Under the pieces are notes generated by a model. It was not told the origin of the DNA and searched no databases. It saw nothing but the letters and a program-made list of their open reading frames with translations. A stretch of DNA of 64,000 nt, taken from NCBI GenBank assembly GCA_009763385.1, contig CM019826.1:78611055-78675054 (forward strand), read 5' to 3'. The DNA is from Coix lacryma-jobi var. lacryma-jobi (taxonomy: Eukaryota > Streptophyta > Magnoliopsida > Poales > Poaceae). This document shows, in pieces, positions 34,096 to 47,125 of this stretch (within the stretch, counting starts at the first letter, position 1; the number at the start of each line of letters is the position of its first letter). The position numbers and the translations under genes are program-made.

Positions 34096-34588
34096 ACCCC
34101 TCCCCCCTTAAAAGAATCTCGTCCCGAGATTCCGGACGAAAAGACTTTTCAAGGGAAGAGAAACATATAACTTATCCTTAGTGGCGACTGACAACTCAAG
34201 ATATAATGACTTCTTAGCAGAAAAGAAACTGTCAGGAATAGAACAACTTTCTGATCTTTCAAGTCATTTTCGTGTTACTCTTGTCCGAAGAATTTCCTTT
34301 GCTGATTCAAATCGAACATTGAGGTACACTCAAGACACCACTGTTAGGTTGACAGGGAAAACCAAAATTGTACTTTTACTTTGGGAAGAATCCAAGACAT
34401 TATTGCCAAAAATACTAGACCTTCATCTGGTTGATATAATTACAAAGCAACTTCCTTCGAGACTGGGAAGGAATTGGCTGACCAACAACCACTGTGTATA
34501 CCATTAGTGAATATTTACTCGATCAGATAGCAATTGATAGAAGCTACATATGGTTCCATGTGTGCAGTTCTCTTTCTCTGATGATAAC
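34096..34588 (-). other. 3' end of the LARD internal region with polypurine tract
   Basis: The tract AAGGGGGGAGGGGT (minus strand) occupies 34109-34096 against the LTR. The rest is non-coding, up to the Athila-like insertion. Confidence 0.75.
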
Positions 34589-36104
34589 TGTTGATGGTCC
34601 TTAAACACCTGTTTTACCATCAACATTTGACCCTAAAGTCCACCAAAAAGGCATGAAATGTAGTCAGATAGGTTTCAAACTAACCAAATTCCACATATCC
34701 ATAGAATTTTATTTGAATGCAGGATTTGAACCAAATTTGGACATATGGACCCACCAGTACCATCCCACATCAAGCAACACTCAAGCAAGAGAAGCAAGTG
34801 AGAGTTAGGTTAGAAGCTTAGAGAGCTTAGGCAAGTAGGTAGCTAGTAGAGCAAGGCATCTTCGCCCTCGCGGTAGCGCTACTCAAAGCTTAGCTCAAGA
34901 GTAGAGGCGTGCGAGTGATCGGTTCTGGAGCTGAGAAGAGTCTTCCTTCATCTCCAGTTTAGGTTTTGCTCTTGTTACTCAAGCACTTACTATATTCTAG
35001 TTCATCATTTCAAGTATTACTTTATTCTACTTATCAGTATTGAGTGGTATACTTGATTGATTGCTTGAGTGCCTAGCTATCCTACAGTTCAATTCACTTA
35101 GCCATAGTAGTTAATCTCTAGTGAGCTTAGTGTTTGATCTTTGCCAATAGGTTGCTTAGTTAGTTTAGTGTTTATCTTATTAAGTCAAGTGTTTGCTCTG
35201 ACGTCCGCAAGGGTGTCTCTATTCAAAGCTAGGGTAGAGACAGTTAGAATATAATTAAGCGTGGTGCTTAGTTATAGACTTACCTTCAGATACGGCTGGA
35301 CCCCCGGATAGCTGTGGTAGTAAGCAGGTGGTGACAGCCCTGTGCGCCTTGAATTCCACCACGTAGTTGGCCCAGTTTAACAGTAAGGCTCGTTGTGCTA
35401 GCGCTCAACCTAAGTAAGTGGTAAAGGCTAGTACGCCTCGATACTTGATAAGATAGGAATAAAACTATACTCAACTTAGTTGCTTTATTGTCTTTTGCCT
35501 GCCTTGCTTCGTAACTATCTTGCTTCATAGTTATCTTGCTTGTAGTTATCTAGGAGTAGTTAGTTATCTTAGTTACCCTTAGTTATCCTATTCCATTTAT
35601 CTACTTATTCATCTACCTTACCTTAGCCATCCACTTCATCCTTACCTATCCACCCATACATTCTTTCTAGCCTTCCATCCTTTCTCTCCCTTTTCCTTTT
35701 TCTTATTTCTTCGACTCTCATCCCCTCCATGACTCAACTCATTCACCACCCTAGCCTTCCCTTGGGATCAAATAAATCGACACCTGGTACTCCCAGGCGA
35801 AGTGCTACTATGATAGTTCTGTGCGCTTGCAGAATCTCCTCCTGGTAGATTGCATTCTCTCTAGCTAGCTCCTACAAGTGTCGGGATTGACAACCCCGCT
35901 TGGCATTAGTAGATAGCTGCTTTAGCTCCACTCCTTTAGGTATAGTGACCGGTCTTGCTTCAAGCATTTCTGACGCCGTTGCCGGGGATAGACTCCATAG
36001 TCTACTCCTAGTAACAACGTTAGCAAGTGCCAACAAGCATTCCTGGGCCGTTACCGGGGATAGTTGCCTAGCTCTATCTTTAGTGAAGCTAAGAACTACC
36101 AACA
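34589..36104 (+). repeat. 5' LTR of the Athila-like element
   Basis: Starts TGTTGATGGTCC and ends CTACCAACA, 1516 bp. The 3' copy (39889-41414, 1526 bp) is very similar. The last 140 bp contain two primer-site-like sequences. Confidence 0.9.
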
Positions 36105-36129
36105 AGCATTTCTGGCGCCGTTGCCAGGG
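35971..36129 (+). repeat. Three successive primer-binding-site repeats at the LTR/leader border
   Basis: TGACGCCGTTGCCGGGGA at 35971, TGGGCCGTTACCGGGGA near 36044 and TGGCGCCGTTGCCAGGGA at 36113 recur with a spacing of about 70 bp, each preceded by AAGCATT. Only the third lies outside the LTR and is placed to prime; it matches the tRNA-Asp complement used by Athila elements. The first two also occur in the 3' LTR (near 41281-41370). Confidence 0.85.
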
Positions 36130-36291
36130 AAGGCAATCGGTGTATCGGTTGAGTCCGTGTCGAATTTATCTTCTCTTAAGCTCCCGCCTAGCGAATCCCA
36201 TCTTACCCCATTCTTTCTTTCCTTAGTTCTTCTTATCTTTTTCCTTCATCCTCTTCAACTTCTTTCTTTCTTATCTCATTCTACCTTCACG

Positions 36292-37953
36292 ATGGCCAAC
36301 AAGACCATTCGTGAATTTTCTGTTCCTTCTACCGCTAATGTAGCGATAGAACTAGACGTGATCGATGCCAACCTCAATTTTGAGTTGAAACCGGCTCTGA
36401 TCACGATGGTCCAAGCTAGCCCGTTCTGTGGCAAAGCTCATGAGGATGCCAATGCTCACCTCCAACAATTTTTGGAGATTTGCGGCACCTTCACCATTAA
36501 GGGGATAACCCAAGAAGCCATCCGTCTTCGTCTCTTTCCTTTCTCTTTGCTAGGAAAAGCGAAGCAATGGTTCTATACCGACTGCAACGCTGTAGACACA
36601 TGGGACAAGTGTTCCAATGCTTTTCTCGCCAAATTCTTTCCTATGGGCAAGACGAATGCTCTTCGCAACAAAATCTCCTGCTTTACGCAACAAGCCGAGG
36701 AATCTATTCCCGAGGCTTGGGAGAGGTTGCAAGAGTATGTCGCTGCTGGTCCACACCATGGTATGGAGGACTGGCTATTGATCCAGAACTTCTACCATGG
36801 CCTAACCCCACTCTCTAGAAGCCATTTGGATGCCGCCGCCGGTGGTGCATTCTTTTCCCTGAATATTGCAGATGCTAAGGCTCTCATAGAGAAGATGGTG
36901 GCAAACCAAGGATGGAATGACGAAAGACTACAGCCCCGTAAGAGAGGTATGCATTCCCTTAAGGAGGCCGACATGATCGTGGCCAAGATGGACCTGCTGG
37001 CAAAGAAGCTGAACAGCTGTGAGAAGATGAACCAACAAGAGAGTGTCCAATCTCTGGAATCTTACATGACTTGTGAAGTCTGTGGAGAAACTGGACATTC
37101 TGGGAGCTATTGCCCCGAGCTACATGAAGATTTGAACTTCATCAACAACAGTAACGGTTTCCGTCAACAGAATCAAGGATGGAATCAGCAATCCAATTCT
37201 CAAGGTAACAATTCATTCCCTCGCTCTAATTTTCATAATTCTGATAATTTCTCATTCTTGAAGAATTTAGTTCACTCACAAGGTAAAACTACTGATTTCT
37301 TGAAAGAGAGATTAATGGCGAATGATAAAATTCTTAAGAATATAAATGCTAAATTCGAAGATTTCTCATCTGTTCTGAAAAATCAACTTAGCTTTAATAA
37401 GATGTTAGAAACCTAATTAGCTCAACTTGCTGCTATCATACCATCTTTTGAATCTGGCAAAATTCCTACTAAACCTGACATGGAAACTGCTAATATGGTT
37501 GAAATAAAATATTTTAACTATTATGAAGATCAAACCATGACTGTTAAAAAGGGTGATCCTGGTAGTCCCATAATTAGATGCTCAATCTTTGGTGAAGTCT
37601 TTAAAAATGCCATGTGTGATTTAGGATCGAGTGTGAACATTTTATCTAAAGATTTCTATGAAAACTCGTTCTTTCCACCCATGTCATCCACATCTGCCTA
37701 TGTGGTACTAGCTGATCAATCCACTTGCTATGTAGAAGGAATAGTTAATGATTTACCTGTTCATATTAGAGGCTCCTATGTTCCTGCTGATTTCATAATA
37801 CTAGATATGGGAAATCGGAAAGATGTGCCTCTAATCTTAGGTAGACCGTTCTTGAATACTGTTAATGCTTGCATATATGTGGGAAGTGGTAAAATACAAA
37901 TGACATTAGGAGGGAGGAAGGAAATATTCTCCTTCTCCCGTGGTCCCGCATAA
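36292..37953 (+). pseudogene. Athila-like gag and aspartic protease, one in-frame stop
   Basis: ATG at 36292 (MANKTIREFS) is the best start. The gag domain includes LQQFLEICGTFTIKG, LRLFPFSLLGKAKQWF, FFPMGKTNALRNKI and WERLQEYVAAGPHHGM, followed by a zinc knuckle CEVCGETGHSGSYC (near 37077). A TAA at 37414-37416 interrupts the frame (…MLET, then LAQLAAIIPSF). The same frame continues into a retropepsin-like domain with NAMCDLGSSVNIL and PLILGRPFLNT, ending at 37953. After that stop the same frame stays open to 38163 as a charged tail. Asp-Leu-Gly-Ser replaces the usual Asp-Ser/Thr-Gly, which is common in this lineage. No reverse transcriptase or integrase follows. Confidence 0.85.
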
Positions 37954-38163
37954 GCCGCTAACATGCAGATAGCAAAACTCGTTCGTACCAAGAAGAGGCA
38001 GCCAAGAACAAGGTGGAACAGAAAGAAAGAACCACCTTCTAAGTTGTGTGATTCACATAACAAGGGAGAGGTGCCAAAACAAGAAGAACCAGATGGAGTA
38101 CTAAGAGAAGAAGTGCCCAAGGAAGAAGATCCACCCGATAAGGATGAAACTCCATGGACCTAA

Positions 38164-39888
38164 GGTATGGTTTTACTTTTAATTTTTCCCTTCAATTTTC
38201 CCTTTTCGAATAAATAACATATGTCATGCACGAAACTAAAAAAAACAGTTATCATTAGTTTTATGCATAGGTATATGTTAACTTAGTTAGAATAATAAAA
38301 TATCGTAATAGGATAGTTTCCCTTTTTCACAACATTAGATAGTTTCCTTTTTAATAAAATGAGAACAAGAGCTCCGACTGAGATGAAGAAGATCTTTTCA
38401 CCAAGCAAGAAGCCAGCTTGGGGGAGACTCCCGCTCCAATAAGGTATGTCTCAAGCCTACACTTTACATTCAGTTCCTAAATTCTATATCTTTTGAATGT
38501 CACATGCTTGCCTAAATAACCACTCCATGAATAAAACTGATAATATCTGCTTAAACAAGTTGAAACCTGAATAAGATTTGAAATATGTCATGCAAATGCT
38601 ATTGTTATGGTTTGAATAACTGGTCTTATCTAAGTTATAGCTTTTGTGGGTTGCACATGCTTTAACTGAAATCATGCTTAGTGAATAAAGTTATTAAGAA
38701 ATGGAGTAATTCTTTAAACTTGCTAAGGTGAAATTAGGACCTAATCTGGAGGATTTCTTTTAAAAATTATGAAAACCTTGCTAAAAGTTCCTCCTAGATT
38801 TTATCCCATCCTACCACCAGCCAAATATTTGTTATTCACTAGTCAAAACCGCAAAGAGCTTTGTTTGCGTTGAGCTTTGTTAGACCTCATAGATCTTAGT
38901 AGAGAAGCTTATCATATCTTTTGAATCAAGATTCACGTACACCCACCATAATTTGCCTACTTTCCACAATGGAAGTTTGCAACCACCAAATAAATTGCTT
39001 ATTCTCTACATCGGAGATATGCAATACCTTGCCAAACATCCCATTGCTAGCCTTATGCTTCTTCCTACACTGGGAATAAGCATTTCTCCCTCTTCCCCTT
39101 TTTCATTTCAAAAATCCTTTCCTATAGATGTCTGGGGAAATCTAGAGCTAAAAGAGAGAGAGAGAGAGAGAAAAATGAGCAAAGTAGCTCAAGAAAGGAC
39201 TATGTCCTGTGAAAAAAAAGTGAGCAAAGTAGCTCAAAAGAGGACTATGTCCTAAGAAAATGTGAGGACACATCTTTTGTCTACTCACTTTGTATTTGAA
39301 AAAAAAGGGAGAGAGAGAAAGAGAATTATCATTAGCTCTAGACCCCAGAAATTAACTAGGAAGGATTACGAAATATCTCTCTATACACTTTCACATAACC
39401 ACACATGCACATCTTGATCATTTTTTATGATTTGCTGCTCCTTATGATCTGAGTGTCTAGCTGAGCAATAAACATCAGGCAATTTGCTCATGGTTCTTAG
39501 CCTACCTATAACTCCACATATCATTCTTTAGAAATAGGAGAGGCTACATTTTGGCCTAAGTGAGGATTTAAACACCATTGAGTGATTGAGTGAATCTTGG
39601 AGGACTTAAGCAAGTTGTTATCTTTTGAAAACCTTGAAAAACCTCCAGACATAATCCTAGTCAAACCTGAGCAAGATAAAAGTTTCCTATCTACTGCTTT
39701 ATTTCACTCTTGCATGTTTGAAGTGAAAAGCTACAAGCCCCACATTGCTATGATTTATGATATATGCTAAGTTATTTCTCACTATACAATATGCACTTGC
39801 GGACATCTTAAGTTGCTATCCATTTCATGCTCAATGCTTAAACCGCATTGTTGCTTGAGGACGAGCAACAGGTTAGCTTGGGGGAGCT
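38164..39888 (+). other. Non-coding 3' region of the Athila-like element
   Basis: A GA microsatellite lies near 39152-39171. A segment containing GAGCAAAGTAGCTC and AGGACTATGTCCT occurs twice (about 39177-39209 and 39222-39253); both words are small inverted repeats. The polypurine tract CTTGGGGGAGCT lies at 39877-39888. Confidence 0.7.
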
Positions 39889-41414
39889 TGTTGACAGTCC
39901 TTAAATACCTGTTTTACCATCAACATTTGACCCTAAAGTCCACCAAAAAGGCATGAAATGTAGTAAAATAGGTTTCAATCTAACCAAATTCCACATGTCC
40001 ATAGAATTTTATTTGAATGCAGGATTTGAACCAAATTTGGACATATGGACCCACCAGTACCATCCCACATCAAGCAACACTCAAGCAAGAGAAGCAAGTG
40101 AGAGTTAGGTTAGAAGCTTAGAGAGCTTAGGCAAGTAGGTAGCTAGTAGAGCAAGGCATCTTCGCCCTCGCGGTAGCGCTGCTCAAAGCTTAGCTCAAGA
40201 GTAGAGGTGTGCGAGTGATCGGTTCTGGAGCTGGGAAGAGTCTTCCTTCATCTCCAGTTCAGGTTTTGCTCTTGTTACTCAAGCACTTACTATATTCTAG
40301 TTTATCATTTCAAGTATTACTTTATTCTACTTATCAGTATTGAGTGGTATACTTGAATGATTGCTTGAGTGCGTAGCTATCCTACAGTTCAATTCACTTA
40401 GCCATAGTAGTTAATCTCTAGTGAGCTTAGTGTTTGATCTTTGCCAATAGGTTGCTTAGTAAGTTTAGTGTTTATCTTATTAAGTCAAGTGTTTGCTCTG
40501 ACGTCCGCAAGGGTGTCTCTATTCAAAGCTAGGGTAGAGACAGTTAGAATATAATTAAGCGTGGTGCTTAGTTATAGACTTACCTTCAGATATGTCCGGA
40601 CCCCCGGATAGCTGTGGTAGTAAGCAGGTGGTGACAGCCCCGTGCGCCTTGAATTCCACCACGTAGTTGGCCCAGTTTAACAGTAAGGCTCGTTGTGCTA
40701 GAGTTCAACCTAAGTAAGTGGTAAAGGCTAGTACGCCTCGATACTTGACAAGATAGGAATAAAACTATACTCAACTTAGTTGCTTTATTGTCTTTTGCCT
40801 GCCTTGCTTCGTAACTATCTTGCTTCGTAGTTATCTTGCTTGTAGTTATCTAGGAGTAGTTAGTAGTAGTTAGTTATCTTAGTTACCCTTAGTTATCCTA
40901 TTCCATTTATCTACTTATTCATCCACCTTACCTTAGCCATCCACTTCATCCTTACCTATCCACCCATACATTCTTTCTAGCCTTCCATCCTTTCTCTCCC
41001 TTTTCCTTTTTCTTATTTCTTCGACTCTCATGCCCTCCTTGACTCAACTCATTCACCATCCTAGCCTTCCCTTGGGATCAAATAAATCAACACCTGGTAC
41101 TCCTTGGCGAAGTGCTACTATGATAGTTCTGTGCGCTTGCAGAATCTCCTCCTAGTAGATTGCATCCTCTCTAGCTAGCTCCTACTAGTGTCAGGATTGA
41201 CAACCCCGCTTGGCATTAGTAGATAGCTGCTTTAGCTCCACTCCTTTAGGTATAGTGACCGGTCTTGCTTCAAGCATTTCTGACGCCGTTGCTGGGGATA
41301 GACTCCATAGTCTACTCCTAGTAACAACGTTAGCAAGTGCCAACAAGCATTCCCGGGCCGTTACCGGGGATAGTTGCCTAGCTCTATCTTTAGTGAAGCT
41401 AAGAACTACCAACA
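39889..41414 (+). repeat. 3' LTR of the Athila-like element
   Basis: Starts TGTTGACAGTCC after the polypurine tract and ends CTACCAACA before ATAAC. It has an extra TAGTAGT copy near 40858-40870 compared with the 5' LTR. Confidence 0.9.
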
Positions 41415-41419
41415 ATAAC

Positions 41420-44400
41420 ACTGTATTATCTGAGTCTCTTGAGAGAGCGGTGAATGTGATAGCTGACTGTACCAATTCTACGCCTTCACTGATCATTCTT
41501 TACATGAATTCTCATCTCTTAACCAATGACAGTCACTTAGGTTGAATTTGATGCAACCTCTTGGGTAAAAACACCAAACTACTGAATCTCTCTACTATTA
41601 AGCAGGTCAATCATCATCCTTTTTCATGATGTAGTTACAACTCGATGGAACTGAGTTGTTGAACTACTTTGGTCATGGGGCAACCTTCTCAAATTTATTT
41701 AGCAATGCAGGAACATAATCTGGAATATGTTGTTTTACACTTTACTCTGTCATCAGTTTGCACTTCTTGGAGTTGATTTTGTAGAGTACCTTGTCTGCTC
41801 AAGAATAAGGGATTGATTCTGACTGTCCTTTTCATTCTTCATCTAGCAGAATCCAAAATAAATCTTCCCAAAGTACTCTGATGTATTACCAGATAGTTCT
41901 TACTCGAGGTATATTTCTTTCGGAGTTACTAGACTGGTATAGTATCTTGTATTACCATTCAAATATTTCCAAGATAAAGCTGGCTTGAACACAATAGAAA
42001 TTGGGACGTACGAGTACCACAAACAACATTAGTTGGTTCACAGACTTCTGATATAACACTATTCTGCGGGACATAGCCTTCATAGCTACCAAAGAGTCAT
42101 TTCTGAACTGGATATTAGCCTTTCCATGGATGAAACCAATCAGTTGTCTCTCAACACTAAAAAGCTCCAACGTTTCAGCTCTTACCACAAGCACTGCTGA
42201 ATATCAATGCACACGATCACCACCAAAGTCCACAGAGAATCAGACACATCTAGGATGATCAGGTTGACTACAAGATCATCATCATACAAATATTCATATT
42301 GAGTTCAGACAGAAAACTTTTTGGATCTCGAGTATCTTATCCAATAACACACCATCGCTGTTACTTATCCCGCAGCTGGTACTTATCCATTTTAAGTATT
42401 ATGTGTCACTTTACTTGACTACAACCATATATGTTGCTCGGTCATTGTTGTTGCTCAAATAGAGTTCTTTGTCTACCACCTCTTATAGTCTGTTACCGCT
42501 TTCATTACTGACTGATTCTGGAAAAGGTCATCCTCTTTGCAACTTCAAAAGAAACACTGCCACATCTGATCTGATATATGGATTTTTCTGATGGAATATA
42601 GAAGATAACAAGAAGAAAGCTTCACGAGAGATAACACATTGGCGTAGTTTCCATAATGAATCTCGACTAGAAACCACGATACCAGCGCGTGCCGAGCAGC
42701 ACAACCATGTGTCTGCAGCCACAGGAGGCTCTCGGTTTCGTCGCGGCACCATTAGTTCATAATCAAGACATCATTATTGAATCCATAACTGATGAGAAAT
42801 CTTACATGACGCAAATAAATCTTGCATGGAGAGAGCATCACATGCAAGGCATAAGCTAGCAAAACAAGGATGATCACAAGGTATGGAAATCACAAAGGAG
42901 GTGATTTCAAAAACAAAACATGACACAAGACATCAAGGATACGCCTTGTGGACATCAAGGTTATGACAAGATGAAGGATTACATGAACTTGATTTGGTCC
43001 AAACAACAAAAGGGTAACCAAGAGGATACAACAAGGATTTGGGCGTGGTCTCCATAACTGGGCAAGACAAACTACGATCAAAGGCTGAGGTTAGCAGGAA
43101 CTTAACTTGGCTGGTCAAACTAACAAGGGCCTTTACAGCAAGGGGTACAAAACATCCATGGCTTAGGCAACTTGAAAAGGGGCCAAGCTTGGGTCTACAG
43201 GTTAGGCAGAGACATGGATACACAAAAAGCATAGGCATACCACGGTTCGGATCCAAGATTCTGAAAAGCTTAACTTGGCCTAGCTGGTCAAACAAAAGGC
43301 ATGGACAGACATAGGTACAGGTCGTTGGCACAAACATTCTTAACCATCAAACTAGACACACAAACACAGGCCTTAAGCAACAAAGGTTCTACTCGAGGCA
43401 TCTCAGAAGGTCGAGAGGGCTTGAGCATGATTCTAGAGGAAGGTTGACATACCACTCATGTACTCACCGAGGACAAAGGTTGACTAACCAAAGCATCACT
43501 TGGATAACAGAACATCTACACATAGCCTTAACAAGCATTGGAAGACACAAACAAATAGCTTAAGCAACCAACACTAATTACCAAGCTCAGACCAGACAAG
43601 CGTCTATCTAAAGCACATAAACAAACATAGACATGCAAAACTTGGTAAACAGATGTTGCCATTATGTTATTTCCTATTTACTAAGTTGGAACATAACTAT
43701 TTATCTAAAAGCAAACACACCAAGCAAACTAAGGCATATTTCTTTGTTAACTATAAGCTGTTCACCACTTAAAGCTAACAATTCACTTATTTAGTCTAAG
43801 AAACTAACAACAAGCAACAAGCTCATGCTAGTCTACATTCCAAGAAGGAATAAGGAGACACTAGGTAACAGCAATTAACAAGACACATACAACAACTTAA
43901 TTTTTGGTACACCCAAGCATAACAACAGTTTGAAAACATTCTAAACACGCTATAAAAGCTAAGATTGCAGCCCACTTCAATTAGTTGCAAGCATTTAGTT
44001 CTTACAAGCATATCACTAGTGAGGATTAAAACTAGATTAGAGAGCAATTATAAAGCATGGTGCACATAAGAACATAATTCTAGGCATAACCATGTATGAA
44101 AATAGTTTGTATACATCTTAAACATGTTAGAGAAGTTCATGATTAGCCCAAATTAAATTCTTTACATGCACTTATTAGTTTTCTTAACATAGGAAGGTGA
44201 AATAGAGAGCGATTCTAATCTATACCCAGAGAACTCTGGAAGATTAGAGCAGCTCACTACTGCCTTCAGTAGGCTACTACAAGCATTTTAGTATTTTGAA
44301 GTAAATAAAGCAGCCTACACAAGTCTAGCAAGTAATCATACTTAAAACAACTGAAACATGTTTAAGCTATTTAAGGTTGTATACAACAAGTTTTATATTT

Positions 44401-46002
44401 TTCTTACAATAAACATGATACTAGAGAGCTATGAAAATTATTTTCACAAACTTTTAATTCATATAACTCTAGTTCTCATTATTGCAAGAAAAGTAAGCAT
44501 GCATAGAATTACATTATTATAGCATGGAAAAGCAATTAAACAACATGTTTAGTACATATTTCCTTGCTAGAGCATGTTAACACAAAGCTAACAAAACTAG
44601 AATTGTAACCTTTGGACACACTTAGCTTCATTATCACATTTAACAAGTTTAGGAAGCATTTAGCAAACCCAAACAAAACTGCATACAAAACAGTTTCAAA
44701 TAGTAAGTTTTATTATTTCCTTAGGTGAAGCATCTCAAGACAAAACTAACTTAAAACATTAAATCGCAAACTTTAACATAGTTTTACCACACAAGTAGAA
44801 CAACACTACACAAGTCATTTGGTTACAACAAGGCATTTCAACCTAGGGGGAAACTCCTAGTCATCAGGAACTTATTGTCTAACCATTCTTCTAGCAAACA
44901 TATTATATAGAGCAAGACAATCACTTATTTAGCTAACAAGGGAGCATCCATATAAAACATTGCACACTACCAACCATTAAGAACAAGACCACATTACATC
45001 TAGTTCAGATCAACATACAACATCAAACAACTAAGTGCTTCTCACCTTTTTCATGCAATTTAGCACATCATAATTGGAGCACCAGTTCACAACAAACATC
45101 ATCATTACAGGAACAAAGGTGGGCAAACATTTCTATGCACAAACAACCATCATGTTTTATCATTACATTAGTCACACTTGACAACAAGTTGTTTCTTATT
45201 TAGAATAAAGGTGAGAGAAGCATGTTCATGAGGAAAGCACAAACAAGATGCATGCTCGTCCTACACGTCCTCACAAATTGCCAACCTGAGGTGGCAATCA
45301 CGTTCTAGGTCGGTGGCATAACACGCACTCTCGGTATAACTAGTCGTCAACTATGCATACGCATTCGAGGTTAGTGTACCTGCAGAAAATCTCATTTCAG
45401 CCCATTCCCATAACAGATATAAATACATTGCAGGAATTTAAATCTAGATACTATCTTAGGTGCATACCCAGTATACACGTAAGTAGTATATGCACCCATC
45501 AGAATAGTATTACTCCCGCAATTAAATACCTTCACTCGCATTCGTGTGCTTACGAGTACAGGTTCCAGTACCAAACTAGCTCTCCCCTGGACCAACGGTT
45601 GTTTGGTCATGCTCTCACAACTCACACTTACCTGAGCGTAGGTGCGACGTTGCATAAAATAAATTCAACTACCCCACATATATGAGTACATCATATGTGA
45701 GGGCCACCTCCAACATTAGACCACAGGGTAGCATAGTGCGGTCATCTATACGTACCTTTTGAGTCGACGTGTCGTTGCAAGAAAGTAAAACCCCCAAAGT
45801 TAGTATTACTTAACTAAGCCACCTGAAAGTCCTAATTGGGCATAACTGGAGGTTGTCGCTAGCATATAGTTTATAAATTAGGTTTTGACAAACTTGCCTA
45901 CTAGCTAAAGGTTTTTAGATAAAATAGGCTTTTCAAAACAAAAACTTTGTTTTAAAACCATGCACATGATAGTATTATGCTTAACCTTGCTCCGATACCA
46001 GC
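41420..46002 (-). other. LARD internal region, non-coding
   Basis: No frame on either strand carries a retroelement domain. The only sure signal is the primer site TGGTATCGGAGC (minus strand, 46000-45989). The sequence is A/T-rich with GC-richer parts near 42640-43300 and 45260-45800. I see nothing else. Confidence 0.7.
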
Positions 46003-47125
46003 TGTGACAGAACCGACCAATTTATAAGAGCAGAAGTGCGAAAACCTCTGCCGGAGCAGCTGAATTAGCACACTTGAGCCCATATAAACCCGGTAGTCCG
46101 TGAAATCTTGAGGGATTTCAAACTTTTCCAACATCTCAGCCAAGATCGCATGGTCAAGCAAATACAAATCACGTCCACGGAGCTTTGCAGTGGAAATAAA
46201 ATTACAATAGAGTTCACAAATAATAATACAAGTTGAAATACTTTGAAACAACATAGCTTTGAAATGAATACCATAACATAAGTTCAAATACTTTGCTAGC
46301 TTTGAGTGACATCCTCCAACAACAGCATAAAGAGAAGAAGTAGGGAATTGCCGAGCCCACCGGCACTGGTCATCACCATCCGGTAGACCTAACCTTCACC
46401 TGCAACAAGGTGGGATAAACCCTGAGTACTCGATTGTACTCAGCTAGACTTACCCGTCATAAACCAAAAATAAAGAGACACCAAGGAGTATGCAAGGCTG
46501 ATATAAACAGTGGAGCTGCCTAACTTTATTTGCAAAAGGAGCTTGAGATAAAGGGTTTCATCATTTAATTATATGAGCAGTCATCTTTTATCCTATTCCT
46601 TGAACTCTAGGTTTTGCACCTGTACTAGAGCACTCACTTGAGTCTAGCAAACAAATACATAATACCATATCAGGTTTGCTTATCAATATTTTAGTTGAAC
46701 CAACAAATGTCACATGGAGTTGTATCGTGGTGAAGCTCGCCATAGTTTCCCACTAACCGGGGGAGACGGCGACTCGAATCGAATTCCAAACCAGCTGGTG
46801 AAAGACCTTTAATACCAACCCCCACTTTCCCCGTCGGGTCCATGCATTGGGTAACCGCTCAATGCTTGTTCGTGGTGGTAATCGTCGCAGTTCAAGCACG
46901 GACCGCCCAATTGGAACCTAGCGATGGCCTCCCGCGGTAGATCGCATTTCCATACTAGAGGGTGCGACTCGGGTTGATTCCGGCCCGAACAGCGTCTAAC
47001 CGGCTTTGGGGTCGATGATTACGGCACCGACATATCCCTAAGTAAAAGGGCGCGTTCAAAAATGAACGAGGGCCAACATCGATACAATCCTACACAATCC
47101 AACGGACGGACTGCCCCAAGTTTCC

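Larger units (their letters stand above)
34589..41414 (+). mobile_element. Athila-like non-autonomous gypsy element (gag-protease only)
   Basis: 6826 bp with LTRs 34589-36104 and 39889-41414 and target duplication ATAAC (34584-34588 and 41415-41419). The primer site is complementary to tRNA-Asp, as in Athila/Tat elements. The interior encodes gag and a protease-like domain only; 38164-39888 is non-coding. It lies in the LARD internal region. Confidence 0.9.

Noticed and set aside
43039..43337. Frames on both strands in the LARD interior
   Set aside because: No similarity to gag or pol, and no codon or domain signal; treated as non-coding.
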